Assembly (NCBI GenBank): GCA_947627085.1
Contig: CANQUO010000105.1
Coordinates: forward strand, 1-7,424
DNA from: an uncultured Oscillospiraceae bacterium
Lineage (GTDB): Bacteria; Bacillota; Clostridia; Oscillospirales; Oscillospiraceae
Length of the DNA stretch: 7,424 bases
Reading direction: 5' to 3'
Part shown: one piece after another, positions 1-6,674 of the stretch
Position numbering within the stretch: position 1 is the first letter of the stretch
Layout: each line of letters opens with the position of its first letter
Position numbers and translations under genes: made by a program
The notes under the pieces: generated by a model
The model's input: only the letters and a program-made list of their open reading frames with translations
What the model was told of the DNA's origin: nothing
Database searches by the model: none

Positions 1-1469
1 GAGACGTCACGGGACTCGCCGGAGCTCATGTGGTCGCCCATGTGGTAGACGGTGAGGGTGGTGGTGTCGCCGGGGGAGAAGCGCTTGAGGGCGAGCTTCA
101 AGCTATCCATGCCGTTTACCTCCTTGCCCCCGATGGCGGTGATGATGTCACCCTCGCGAAGGCCGGCCTTCTCAGCGGCGGAGTCCTTATCGACATTTTC
201 GACATAGACGCCGTAGGGGATGCTGTATGCCTCCATGGCCACCTCGTTAAAGAGTGTGGACACATCCCGGCCGCTGATGCCGAGGCCCGCGCCGGTCAGG
301 GCGCCGTGCTCGATGAGCTGGCGGGAGATGGACACCGCGTCGTTGATGGGGATGGCGAAGCCCAGGCCCTCAACGCCGGCATCGGCGTATTTGGCGGTGA
401 CGATGCCGATGACCTCGCCGCGGCTGTTGTACACGGGACCGCCGGAGTTGCCGGAGTTGACGGCGGCGGTTATTTGGAACATGTTGATGGCGGTCTCGGC
501 CCTGGTGATATCGTCCCTGGTGGAGATGACCCGGTCCTGAGCGGAGACTATGCCGTCGGTCATGGTGTACTCAAGCTCGCCCAGGGGGTTGCCGATGGCG
601 TAGACCGCTTCGCCCACGGTCAATTTGTCGGAGTCGCCGAACACCACGGGGGTAAGGCCAGTGGCGTCGATCTTTATGACCGCCACGTCGTTGTCCTCAA
701 CGTAGCCCACGATATCGGCCTCATATTCCGTGCCGTCCTTCATGAGCACCGTCAGGTCCCCGCCATAGACCACGGCGTAGCTTATGACGTGGTAATTGGT
801 GAGGATGTATCCGTCCTCGCTGATGATAAAGCCGGAGCCGGAGACCGCCCTGGAGGTGGTCATGCCGAAGATGTTGGTGGTGTTGAAGCTTGTGTTCACG
901 CCGACGACCTGCTTTTCGCCCAGCTTGTATATCTGATTGCCGGTGAGCTCCTCGCCGGGTGTGGGCTCGGGCTCGTTCTCGTTTGCCAGGGAGCTTGCGG
1001 AGCCGCCCAGGACCACGGTCTTTCCGGGGGAGACCTCTCCGTGGTCAAGCATGTAGTCCACCACGAGCCAGCTGGCCGCTCCCGCCACCAGGGCGCAGAC
1101 CAGGACCAGGCACGCGGCCTTCAAAAAGCCGTGGGAGCGTTTTTCCTTCTTCTTTTTCTTCTTTCCGTCCTCCGGGGGCTGAGGGGGCACGTTTTGCGCG
1201 CCGTAGGCGTAGCCGCCGGGGGTGTAGGCGTCAAAGCGTGTCACGGGCTCGTATACGGGCTCGCTCCAGCTCCGGCGCTCATCATTGTAGCCGTAGGGCT
1301 GTCTCGGCACGGCGCGATCCGCGGGCTGCTGGGCGTTCATGGGCTGAGCGCCGGTCCCCTCGCGCTCCGGCGTGTCGCCGGTGTTCTCCATCCGGGTGGT
1401 CTCCTCGGAATCGCCGTTTCCGGGATAGGAGGTGGAGATGGGATTTTCGTTGTAATCGTAATCGCTCAT
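1..1469 (-). CDS. htrA: HtrA/DegP-family membrane-anchored serine protease with PDZ domain (partial, C-terminus off the window)
   Basis: Read on the minus strand from ATG at 1469 (MSDYDYNENPIS), about 489 codons are present before the window edge. In order: a cytoplasmic tail of about 114 residues rich in Pro, Tyr, Asn and Glu, ending in six consecutive Lys; one membrane segment at about 117-137 (LVLVCALVAGAASWLVV); a short acidic/Pro linker; a trypsin-like domain with His227 (TNYHV), Asp261 (DNDVAVI) and Ser342 (NSGNSGGP); and a PDZ domain from about 390 (EKAGLREGDIITAIGGKEV). The triad is complete, so the protease should be active. The family degrades or refolds misfolded exported proteins, and this topology places the catalytic part outside the membrane. 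By family length, only some 10-20 residues are probably missing. The start is supported by an AAGGAG site 8 nt upstream. It is divergent from uvrA. Confidence 0.95.
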   Translation of the reverse strand, partial: MSDYDYNENPISTSYPGNGDSEETTRMENTGDTPEREGTGAQPMNAQQPADRAVPRQPYGYNDERRSWSEPVYEPVTRFDAYTPGGYAYGAQNVPPQPPEDGKKKKKKEKRSHGFLKAACLVLVCALVAGAASWLVVDYMLDHGEVSPGKTVVLGGSASSLANENEPEPTPGEELTGNQIYKLGEKQVVGVNTSFNTTNIFGMTTSRAVSGSGFIISEDGYILTNYHVISYAVVYGGDLTVLMKDGTEYEADIVGYVEDNDVAVIKIDATGLTPVVFGDSDKLTVGEAVYAIGNPLGELEYTMTDGIVSAQDRVISTRDDITRAETAINMFQITAAVNSGNSGGPVYNSRGEVIGIVTAKYADAGVEGLGFAIPINDAVSISRQLIEHGALTGAGLGISGRDVSTLFNEVAMEAYSIPYGVYVENVDKDSAAEKAGLREGDIITAIGGKEVNGMDSLKLALKRFSPGDTTTLTVYHMGDHMSSGESRDV

Positions 1470-1477
1470 ATTAAAAT

Positions 1478-1483
1478 CTCCTT
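1478..1483 (-). promoter_or_regulatory. Shine-Dalgarno site of htrA
   Basis: AAGGAG on the minus strand lies 8 nt before the ATG at 1469 and fixes the htrA start. Further upstream (1505-1560) the DNA is AT-rich, with TAATAT/TATAAA-like -10 candidates at 1509-1517 and a TAGACA at 1529-1534. The spacing between these (11-14 bp) is too short for a standard promoter, so I do not call a specific htrA promoter. Confidence 0.8.
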
Positions 1484-1560
1484 ATTGAGTTTTTCCTTTT
1501 GGAATGGCTTTATATTAGCCCCTTTTTATGTCTATTTCGTGACCAAACTAAAAATAATAT

Positions 1561-1582
1561 AAAAATTAGGGATTTAATTTTT
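1561..1582. repeat. 8-bp perfect inverted repeat in the htrA-uvrA gap
   Basis: AAAAATTA (1561-1568) and TAATTTTT (1575-1582) are exact reverse complements around a 6-nt centre, GGGATT. The element overlaps the putative -35 area of the upstream uvrA promoter and could be an operator for either divergent gene. In such AT-rich DNA it may also be chance. It does not resemble a LexA box: there is no GAAC/GTTC pair. Confidence 0.35.
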
Positions 1583-1620
1583 GTGAATTTGATGTTATAC
1601 TAAAATCTATTCCTTATAAT
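1573..1620 (+). promoter_or_regulatory. Putative uvrA promoter(s)
   Basis: Two -10-like hexamers precede uvrA. TATACT at 1596-1601 has a weak TTTAAT 17 bp upstream at 1573-1578. A perfect TATAAT at 1615-1620 has no convincing -35 at the normal distance. Transcription from the second would start near 1627 and leave a leader of about 19 nt that still includes the ribosome site GGAAGGA (1632-1638). These are positional and consensus arguments only. No SOS (LexA) operator is visible near either. Confidence 0.5.
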
Positions 1621-1645
1621 TAATGTAGCATGGAAGGACATTATT

Positions 1646-4498
1646 ATGCGAGACAGTATTTTCGTCAGGGGCGCCAGGGAAAATAACCTTAAAAACATAG
1701 ATATCGAGCTACCCCGGGACAAGCTGGTGGTTTTAACGGGCCTGTCGGGCTCGGGCAAGTCCAGTCTTGCCTTCGACACCATCTACGCCGAGGGACAGAG
1801 GAGATATGTGGAGAGCCTTTCGGCCTACGCCCGGCAGTTTTTAGGCCAGAAGGACAAGCCGGAGGTGGACTCCATAGAGGGCCTGTCCCCGGCCATATCC
1901 ATAGATCAGAAAACCACAAACAACAACCCCCGCTCCACCGTGGGCACGGTGACGGAGATATACGACTATCTGCGCCTTCTCTACGCCAACATCGGCATAC
2001 CCCACTGCCCCAAGTGCGGCAAGGAGATACGCCAGCAGACCGTGGACCAGATGGTGGACCAGGTGATGGCCTTCCCGGAGGGGACGAGAATCATGGTCAT
2101 GGCCCCGGTGATAAGGGGCCGGAAGGGCGAGCACGCCAAGGTTTTCGAGGACGCCAGAAGGTCCGGCTACGTCCGGGCCAGGGTGGACGGGACCATGTAC
2201 GAGCTTGAGGAGGAAATTAAGCTCGACAAAAATAAAAAGCACCGCATAGACATCATAATCGACCGCCTTGTGGTCCGGGACGGCATACAGCAGAGGCTCA
2301 CCGACTCCGTGGAGACGGCCTCCAACCTGTCCGGCGGCATAGTGACCGTGAACATCCCGGAGGAGGAGCGGGACGTGACCTTCTCACAAAATTACGCCTG
2401 CGAGGACTGCGGCATATCCATCGAGGAGATGTCCCCCAGGTTCTTCTCCTTCAACGCTCCCCTGGGTGCCTGCCCGGAGTGCTCGGGCCTCGGGGTCCAG
2501 CGCCAGGTGGACCCAAGCATAATAATGCCCAACATGACGCTTTCCATACTTGACGGCGGCATACAGGCCTCGGGCTGGGGGAACATCAAAAACGACTCAA
2601 TAGCCATGATGTACTTTAACGCCTTAAGTAAGCGCTACCACTTCCGGCTGGATACTCCCCTACGGGACCTGCCCGACGAGGTGATAGACGTTCTGCTCTA
2701 CGGCACCAAGGGCGAGGCCCTGACCTTGAATTACACCACCGACAGGGGCCACACCACCATGACCCGGCCCTTCGAGGGGATAATCTCAAATCTTGAGCGG
2801 CGCTACCGGGAATCCAACTCCATCTACGCCAAGTGGGACCTGGAGCAGTACATGACCGACCACGACTGCCCGGCCTGCCACGGAAAGCGCCTGCGGCCGG
2901 AGGTGCTGGCGGTGACGGTGGGCGGGAAAAATATCGCGGAATTTTGCGAGCTCTCCGTCTCCGAGGCGCTGAAATTTACGGACGAGGTGCAGGCGAACCT
3001 TTCGGAGAAGGAGCACATCATCGCCGACAGGATAATAAAGGAAATACGCTCCCGCCTGGGCTTTTTGGAGAGCGTGGGACTCCAATATCTGACAATGGCC
3101 CGTTCCGCCGGGTCCCTCTCCGGCGGCGAGAGCCAGAGGATACGCCTGGCCACCCAGATAGGCTCCTCCCTCATGGGGGTGCTCTATATCCTGGACGAGC
3201 CCTCCATAGGACTTCACCAGCGGGACAACGCAAAGCTCATAGCCACCCTTGAGCGGCTCCGGGACCTGGGCAACACCCTTTTGGTTGTGGAGCACGACGA
3301 GGACACAATGCTGGCCGCCGACTACATCGTGGACATAGGCCCCGGGGCGGGCATCCACGGCGGCGAGGTGGTCTTTGCCGGCACGCCGGGGGAGATAGTA
3401 AAGTGCGACAAGAGCATCACCGGGCAGTACCTGTCCGGCAGGAAGTTCATACCCATCCCCGCCGAGCACCGGAAGGGCTCGGGAAAGTACCTTCGTATCA
3501 CCGGCGCGGCGGAGAATAACCTTAAAAATATCGACGTGGACATACCCCTTGGCGTCATGACGGCGGTAACCGGCGTGTCGGGTTCGGGAAAGTCCAGCCT
3601 CGTCACCGAGGTGCTCTATAAGACATTGGCGGCGGAGCTCAACCGGGCGCGGATAAGAGCGGGGAAGCACACCGGGGTCACGGGGCTTGAGTACCTTGAC
3701 AAGGTCATAGACATCGACCAGTCGCCCATAGGCCGCTCGCCGAGGTCAAACCCGGCGACGTATACCGGGGTGTTCAACGATATCCGCACGCTCTTTGCCC
3801 AGACGCCGGACGCCAGGGCCCGTGGCTACGGCGCGGGGAGGTTCAGCTTCAACGTCCGGGGCGGCCGGTGCGAGGCCTGCCAGGGCGACGGGCTCATAAA
3901 GATAGAGATGCACTTTTTGCCCGACGTCTACGTCCCTTGCGAGGTCTGCAAGGGCAAGAGATATAACCGGGAGACGCTGGAGGTGCGCTACAAGGGCAAA
4001 AATATAAACGAGGTCCTGGAGATGACCGTGGACGAGGCGGTGGAGTTTTTCGAGAACGTGCCCAAGATCGCCGACCGGCTCCGCACCTTGCAGGACGTGG
4101 GCCTGGGCTACGTGAAGCTTGGCCAGCCCAGCACCACACTCTCCGGCGGCGAGGCACAGCGTGTGAAGCTGGCCACGGAGCTTTCAAAAAGGAGCACAGG
4201 GGCCACCTTCTACGTTCTGGACGAGCCCACAACGGGGCTCCACACCGACGACGTGAGGAAGCTTGTGGACGTGCTCAGCCGCCTTGTGGACGCGGGGAAT
4301 ACGGTGGTGGTCATAGAGCACAATCTGGACGTTATCAAGGTGGCAGACCACATAATCGACCTGGGGCCCGAGGGCGGCGACGGCGGCGGCCGGGTGGTGT
4401 TCACCGGCACTCCCGAGGAGTGCGCCGGGTGCGAGAAAAGCTACACCGGCCAGGTGCTTAAGACCTACTACGAAGCCCACCCGGGGCAGAGGGCGTAA
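1646..4498 (+). CDS. uvrA: UvrABC excinuclease subunit A
   Basis: This 950-residue protein is the full family length. UvrA dimers scan DNA for bulky lesions and load UvrB at the damage in nucleotide excision repair, in the cytoplasm. The tandem ABC-ATPase layout is complete. First half: Walker A at 32-40 (GLSGSGKSS), zinc ligands Cys252/Cys255 and Cys276/Cys279, signature LSGGESQRIRLA from 491, Walker B with LDEPSIGLH at 516-524. Second half: Walker A at 643-651 (GVSGSGKSS), zinc module Cys742/Cys745 and Cys765/Cys768, signature LSGGEAQRVKLA from 832, Walker B with LDEPTTGLH at 858-866. Further CxxC pairs at 121/124 and 408/411 are usual for the family. GGAAGGA at 1632-1638 supports the ATG. 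It appears monocistronic: no uvrB or uvrC adjoins it, and a hairpin follows the stop. No defect is seen. Confidence 0.99.
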   Translation: MRDSIFVRGARENNLKNIDIELPRDKLVVLTGLSGSGKSSLAFDTIYAEGQRRYVESLSAYARQFLGQKDKPEVDSIEGLSPAISIDQKTTNNNPRSTVGTVTEIYDYLRLLYANIGIPHCPKCGKEIRQQTVDQMVDQVMAFPEGTRIMVMAPVIRGRKGEHAKVFEDARRSGYVRARVDGTMYELEEEIKLDKNKKHRIDIIIDRLVVRDGIQQRLTDSVETASNLSGGIVTVNIPEEERDVTFSQNYACEDCGISIEEMSPRFFSFNAPLGACPECSGLGVQRQVDPSIIMPNMTLSILDGGIQASGWGNIKNDSIAMMYFNALSKRYHFRLDTPLRDLPDEVIDVLLYGTKGEALTLNYTTDRGHTTMTRPFEGIISNLERRYRESNSIYAKWDLEQYMTDHDCPACHGKRLRPEVLAVTVGGKNIAEFCELSVSEALKFTDEVQANLSEKEHIIADRIIKEIRSRLGFLESVGLQYLTMARSAGSLSGGESQRIRLATQIGSSLMGVLYILDEPSIGLHQRDNAKLIATLERLRDLGNTLLVVEHDEDTMLAADYIVDIGPGAGIHGGEVVFAGTPGEIVKCDKSITGQYLSGRKFIPIPAEHRKGSGKYLRITGAAENNLKNIDVDIPLGVMTAVTGVSGSGKSSLVTEVLYKTLAAELNRARIRAGKHTGVTGLEYLDKVIDIDQSPIGRSPRSNPATYTGVFNDIRTLFAQTPDARARGYGAGRFSFNVRGGRCEACQGDGLIKIEMHFLPDVYVPCEVCKGKRYNRETLEVRYKGKNINEVLEMTVDEAVEFFENVPKIADRLRTLQDVGLGYVKLGQPSTTLSGGEAQRVKLATELSKRSTGATFYVLDEPTTGLHTDDVRKLVDVLSRLVDAGNTVVVIEHNLDVIKVADHIIDLGPEGGDGGGRVVFTGTPEECAGCEKSYTGQVLKTYYEAHPGQRA

Positions 4499-4515
4499 AA
4501 TTTGATAAACAAAAC

Positions 4516-4541
4516 CTCCCGGTCCAACTCTGGACCGGGAG
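4516..4541. terminator. Bidirectional intrinsic terminator between uvrA and the GH42 gene
   Basis: CTCCCGGTCCA (4516-4526) and TGGACCGGGAG (4531-4541) form a perfect 11-bp, GC-rich stem with a 4-nt loop. It sits in the 52-bp gap between two convergent stop codons. On the minus strand the stem is followed by GTTTTGTTT, a good U-rich tract for ending the GH42 transcript. On the plus strand it is followed by ACCTTATTATTA and later TTTTT, a weaker tract that could still stop uvrA transcription. Confidence 0.9.
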
Positions 4542-4550
4542 ACCTTATTA

Positions 4551-6527
4551 TTACGTGTTTTTAAGTAGCGGCATGCCGTTTTCGGTTATCTGGACGCCCC
4601 AGGGGGGTAAGACCTGGCCGTTGGGGAGGGTCCGGGGGGAGGCGGAGTAGTTTAAGAAGAAAATGAGGTTCTTCCCCTCGGCGGTCCTGGCGCGGCGCAG
4701 TATCATGGGGAACTCAAGGCCCGGGAGCCGGACGTTGAACTCCGGCAGGAGCCGGCGAAGTACGGCGTCCAGGGCGGAGGGGGTGAAGCAGCAGGCGAGA
4801 TACGCGGCCTTGCCCTTGCCGTAGGAGTTGACCGTCACGGCGGGGCGGCCCTCCCAGGCCGGGTGGCTCAATGTCACGAGGGCTTTGGCCGTGGTGGCGT
4901 CCACCAGCTCCACCCAGTCGGTGGCTGTGGCGTCCTCGGGGAGGCTGGCCCAGCGGGAGCGGAGGCCGGCGTTTTCGGGGACGGTGAAGCGGTCGTAGCG
5001 GAGGCCCAGGACCTTCGTGAGCATATGGGGCTGGGCGTCGTGGTATATTTTAAGGTGCTCGTTTGAAAAGCCCGTGCGGAAGGTGGCAAGTATCCGACCG
5101 CCGTTCTCCACGTATTTGGCGACGGCGCTGAGAAGGTCCTCGCTTGCTGAGTAGAGGCAGGGCAGGATAAGCAGGGAGTAGCGGGAAAAATCCCTCTCGC
5201 CGTCGGAGACTATGTCGTATTCCACGTTGAGCCGGTAGAGGCTGTCGCATATCCAGCGGAGGTAATCGGAGTAGTTTTTGTCGGGCTTGTCGCCCATCTG
5301 GCAGGTGGGGAACCAGGCGGTGCCCGTCTGGGAGCGGTTGGAGACCATCACCGCCACCTTGTTGTCCTTTTCAAGTCCGGTAAGCTTATCTGAAAGGGCC
5401 GCCAGGGTGCGGCCAATCTCGGAGCACTCGTTGTACGTCTCCCCGGGCTGGAGGTCGTGGCTCAGCACGCCCTTCCAGTAGGATTCTAAGGAGTTATGTA
5501 TGCTGTGCCAGTGCCAGTACTCCACGCACTGAGCGCCGTTTGCGATGTGGGACAGGGCCTGGAGCTTGAGCTGGCCGGGGTAGGGCAGATAGCTGAAATT
5601 CCCCTGGGCCTGGGTCTCAAGCACGAGGTAATTCTGCTTTTTAAGCCCCCGGGCCAACGCCCCGCCGAAGGCTATCTCCGCCCCGGTGAGCTCCCCACGG
5701 GCCTTGTGATATATGTCGATACCGGCCACTGTTACGGCGTGGGCGGCGTCGAACTGGTCCACGTCCGGCTGGAGGCCGTAGCCCCAGCCACGCCACTCAA
5801 GGTCGAAGTTGTGGGTGACCAGCTGTCCGGGCTTTAAATATTCGTCCACGATGGACCGCTGCCAGAGAAGAAAATCCGTGACGAGGCTACGCTGGAATGC
5901 CTGATATTCCGCGCCGTAGCTTCCGTTTATGGTGCCGCGCACGTCGGGAAGCTCGTCGAAGGAGGATACGGAATTTGACCAGTAGGCGAAGCCGAACTCA
6001 CGGTTCAGGGCCTCGACGGAGCCGAATTTTTCCCTGAGATAATCGCGGAAAAGGGACTGGGCCCGGTCGGAGCAGGTGTCGTAGGGCTTTGTCTCGTTGT
6101 CTATCTGGTAGCCCACGACGCAGTCGTACTTTGACGCGACCTCCAGGAGCTTGCGGATTATCCGCTCGCAGTGGTATTTATAGCCCGGGTGGGTGATATC
6201 GTAGCTCTGGCGGGGGCCGTAGCGGCAGGGGCCGGAGTGGGTGTCGGACATGATGTCCGGGTATTTTTTATAAAGCCAGGGGGGAATGGCGTAGGTGGGG
6301 GTGCCCACGATGACCGAAAGGCCGTGCTTTTCGGCGGCCTTAAGGGTCCGGCGGAGGATGGAGAAGTCGAATTTCCCGTCCTCCGGCTCCCAGGTGGACC
6401 AGGTGGACTCCGCTACCCTTATCAGATTGAAGCCGGCCTTCACCATCAGGCGCATGTCCTTATTCATTCTCTCCTCGGGCATATACTCGGGGTAGTAGGC
6501 CACGCCGTAGTACAGCTTATTTTCCAT
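4551..6527 (-). CDS. GH42-family beta-galactosidase (cytosolic)
   Basis: This 658-residue protein matches the normal length of GH42 enzymes, retaining hydrolases that remove terminal beta-galactosyl (in some members arabinopyranosyl or fucosyl) residues. The start YYGVAYYPEYMPEE and the TIM-barrel region to about 375 are typical. The likely acid/base is Glu145 (QIDNETKPY) and the likely nucleophile Glu304 (LVLETQAQGN). About 388-600 fits the trimerisation domain (VAVMVSNRSQ; ILPCLYSASEDLLSAVAKYVENGG), and the last ~55 residues the small beta domain ending LIFFLNYSAS. No signal peptide is seen, so it should act on imported oligosaccharides. The Cys cluster that binds zinc in some GH42 enzymes is absent. 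AGGAGG at 6535-6540 lies 7 nt before the ATG. It is divergent from a LacI-type gene, the probable regulator. No transporter lies in the window, so the natural substrate is not shown. Confidence 0.95.
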   Translation of the reverse strand: MENKLYYGVAYYPEYMPEERMNKDMRLMVKAGFNLIRVAESTWSTWEPEDGKFDFSILRRTLKAAEKHGLSVIVGTPTYAIPPWLYKKYPDIMSDTHSGPCRYGPRQSYDITHPGYKYHCERIIRKLLEVASKYDCVVGYQIDNETKPYDTCSDRAQSLFRDYLREKFGSVEALNREFGFAYWSNSVSSFDELPDVRGTINGSYGAEYQAFQRSLVTDFLLWQRSIVDEYLKPGQLVTHNFDLEWRGWGYGLQPDVDQFDAAHAVTVAGIDIYHKARGELTGAEIAFGGALARGLKKQNYLVLETQAQGNFSYLPYPGQLKLQALSHIANGAQCVEYWHWHSIHNSLESYWKGVLSHDLQPGETYNECSEIGRTLAALSDKLTGLEKDNKVAVMVSNRSQTGTAWFPTCQMGDKPDKNYSDYLRWICDSLYRLNVEYDIVSDGERDFSRYSLLILPCLYSASEDLLSAVAKYVENGGRILATFRTGFSNEHLKIYHDAQPHMLTKVLGLRYDRFTVPENAGLRSRWASLPEDATATDWVELVDATTAKALVTLSHPAWEGRPAVTVNSYGKGKAAYLACCFTPSALDAVLRRLLPEFNVRLPGLEFPMILRRARTAEGKNLIFFLNYSASPRTLPNGQVLPPWGVQITENGMPLLKNT

Positions 6528-6546
6528 TGAGTACCCTCCTTTTGGG

Positions 6547-6576
6547 TTGACATTGGCGGGGGTAGTATTTTATAAT
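6547..6576 (+). promoter_or_regulatory. Consensus sigma-A promoter of the LacI-type gene
   Basis: TTGACA (6547-6552), an 18-bp spacer and TATAAT (6571-6576) match the housekeeping promoter at 12 of 12 hexamer bases. Transcription should start near 6583, giving a leader of about 90 nt before the GTG start at 6675. The -35 box lies inside the GH42 leader region and the -10 overlaps that of the opposing promoter, so the two genes probably compete for RNA polymerase or share control. Confidence 0.8.
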
Positions 6577-6585
6577 TATAACATA
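6566..6585. repeat. AT-rich palindrome shared by both divergent -10 boxes (possible operator)
   Basis: TTATAATTATAA (6570-6581) is a perfect 12-bp palindrome. It extends to 20 bp with one mismatched pair (6569/6582). Much of the symmetry follows from two back-to-back TATAAT boxes, so it may be only a promoter effect. A repressor bound here would block both genes at once. It lacks the central CG common in LacI-family operators. Confidence 0.4.
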
Positions 6586-6602
6586 TTTAATAATATTAGC
6601 AA
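6575..6602 (-). promoter_or_regulatory. Putative promoter of the GH42 gene
   Basis: On the minus strand TTGCTA (6597-6602), a 16-bp spacer and a perfect TATAAT (6575-6580) precede the GH42 gene. Transcription would start near 6568, giving a leader of about 40 nt that carries the AGGAGG ribosome site. The -35 matches consensus at 4 of 6 bases. The -10 interlocks with the -10 of the divergent promoter by two bases. Confidence 0.65.
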
Positions 6603-6613
6603 TTTCATTCCGG

Positions 6614-6660
6614 GTAAATTTAATTATTTTTACGGATACATCGCAGTACAAAACCGTACA
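6614..6660 (+). promoter_or_regulatory. Repeat-rich leader of the LacI-type gene (candidate operator area)
   Basis: Three small symmetric elements lie downstream of the predicted start point. They are GTAAA (6614-6618) with TTTAC (6629-6633); TACGG (6631-6635) with CCGTA (6654-6658); and GTACA repeated at 6646-6650 and 6656-6660, exactly 10 bp apart and directly before the ribosome site. Such elements between promoter and start could bind the repressor as a roadblock for autoregulation. None is a textbook LacI/GalR or catabolite-response (cre) site. Confidence 0.3.
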
Positions 6661-6674
6661 AGGGGGGCGGAGAG

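Noticed and set aside
30..1562. Plus-strand 510-codon open frame rich in Gly, Val, Ala and Asp
   Set aside because: It lies antisense to the HtrA gene, which has a full catalytic triad, membrane segment and PDZ domain. The Gly/Val/Asp bias is what the reverse of a GC-rich gene gives, and there is no ribosome site.
1595..1645. LexA (SOS) box in front of uvrA
   Set aside because: No GAAC...GTTC or similar dyad is present near the promoter or start.
2786..3670. Minus-strand 294-codon open frame inside uvrA
   Set aside because: It is an antisense shadow of conserved UvrA codons, with no recognisable motif and no ribosome site.
5496..5837. Plus-strand open frames inside the GH42 gene (also 6171-6530)
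   Set aside because: Both are antisense to conserved GH42 catalytic-domain codons and have hydrophobic, low-complexity translations typical of shadow frames.
6528..6674. Catabolite-response (cre) or classic LacI/GalR operator with central CG
   Set aside because: I looked for the TGNAANCGNNNNCA pattern and related palindromes in the divergent gap. None fits, so only weaker symmetric elements are reported.
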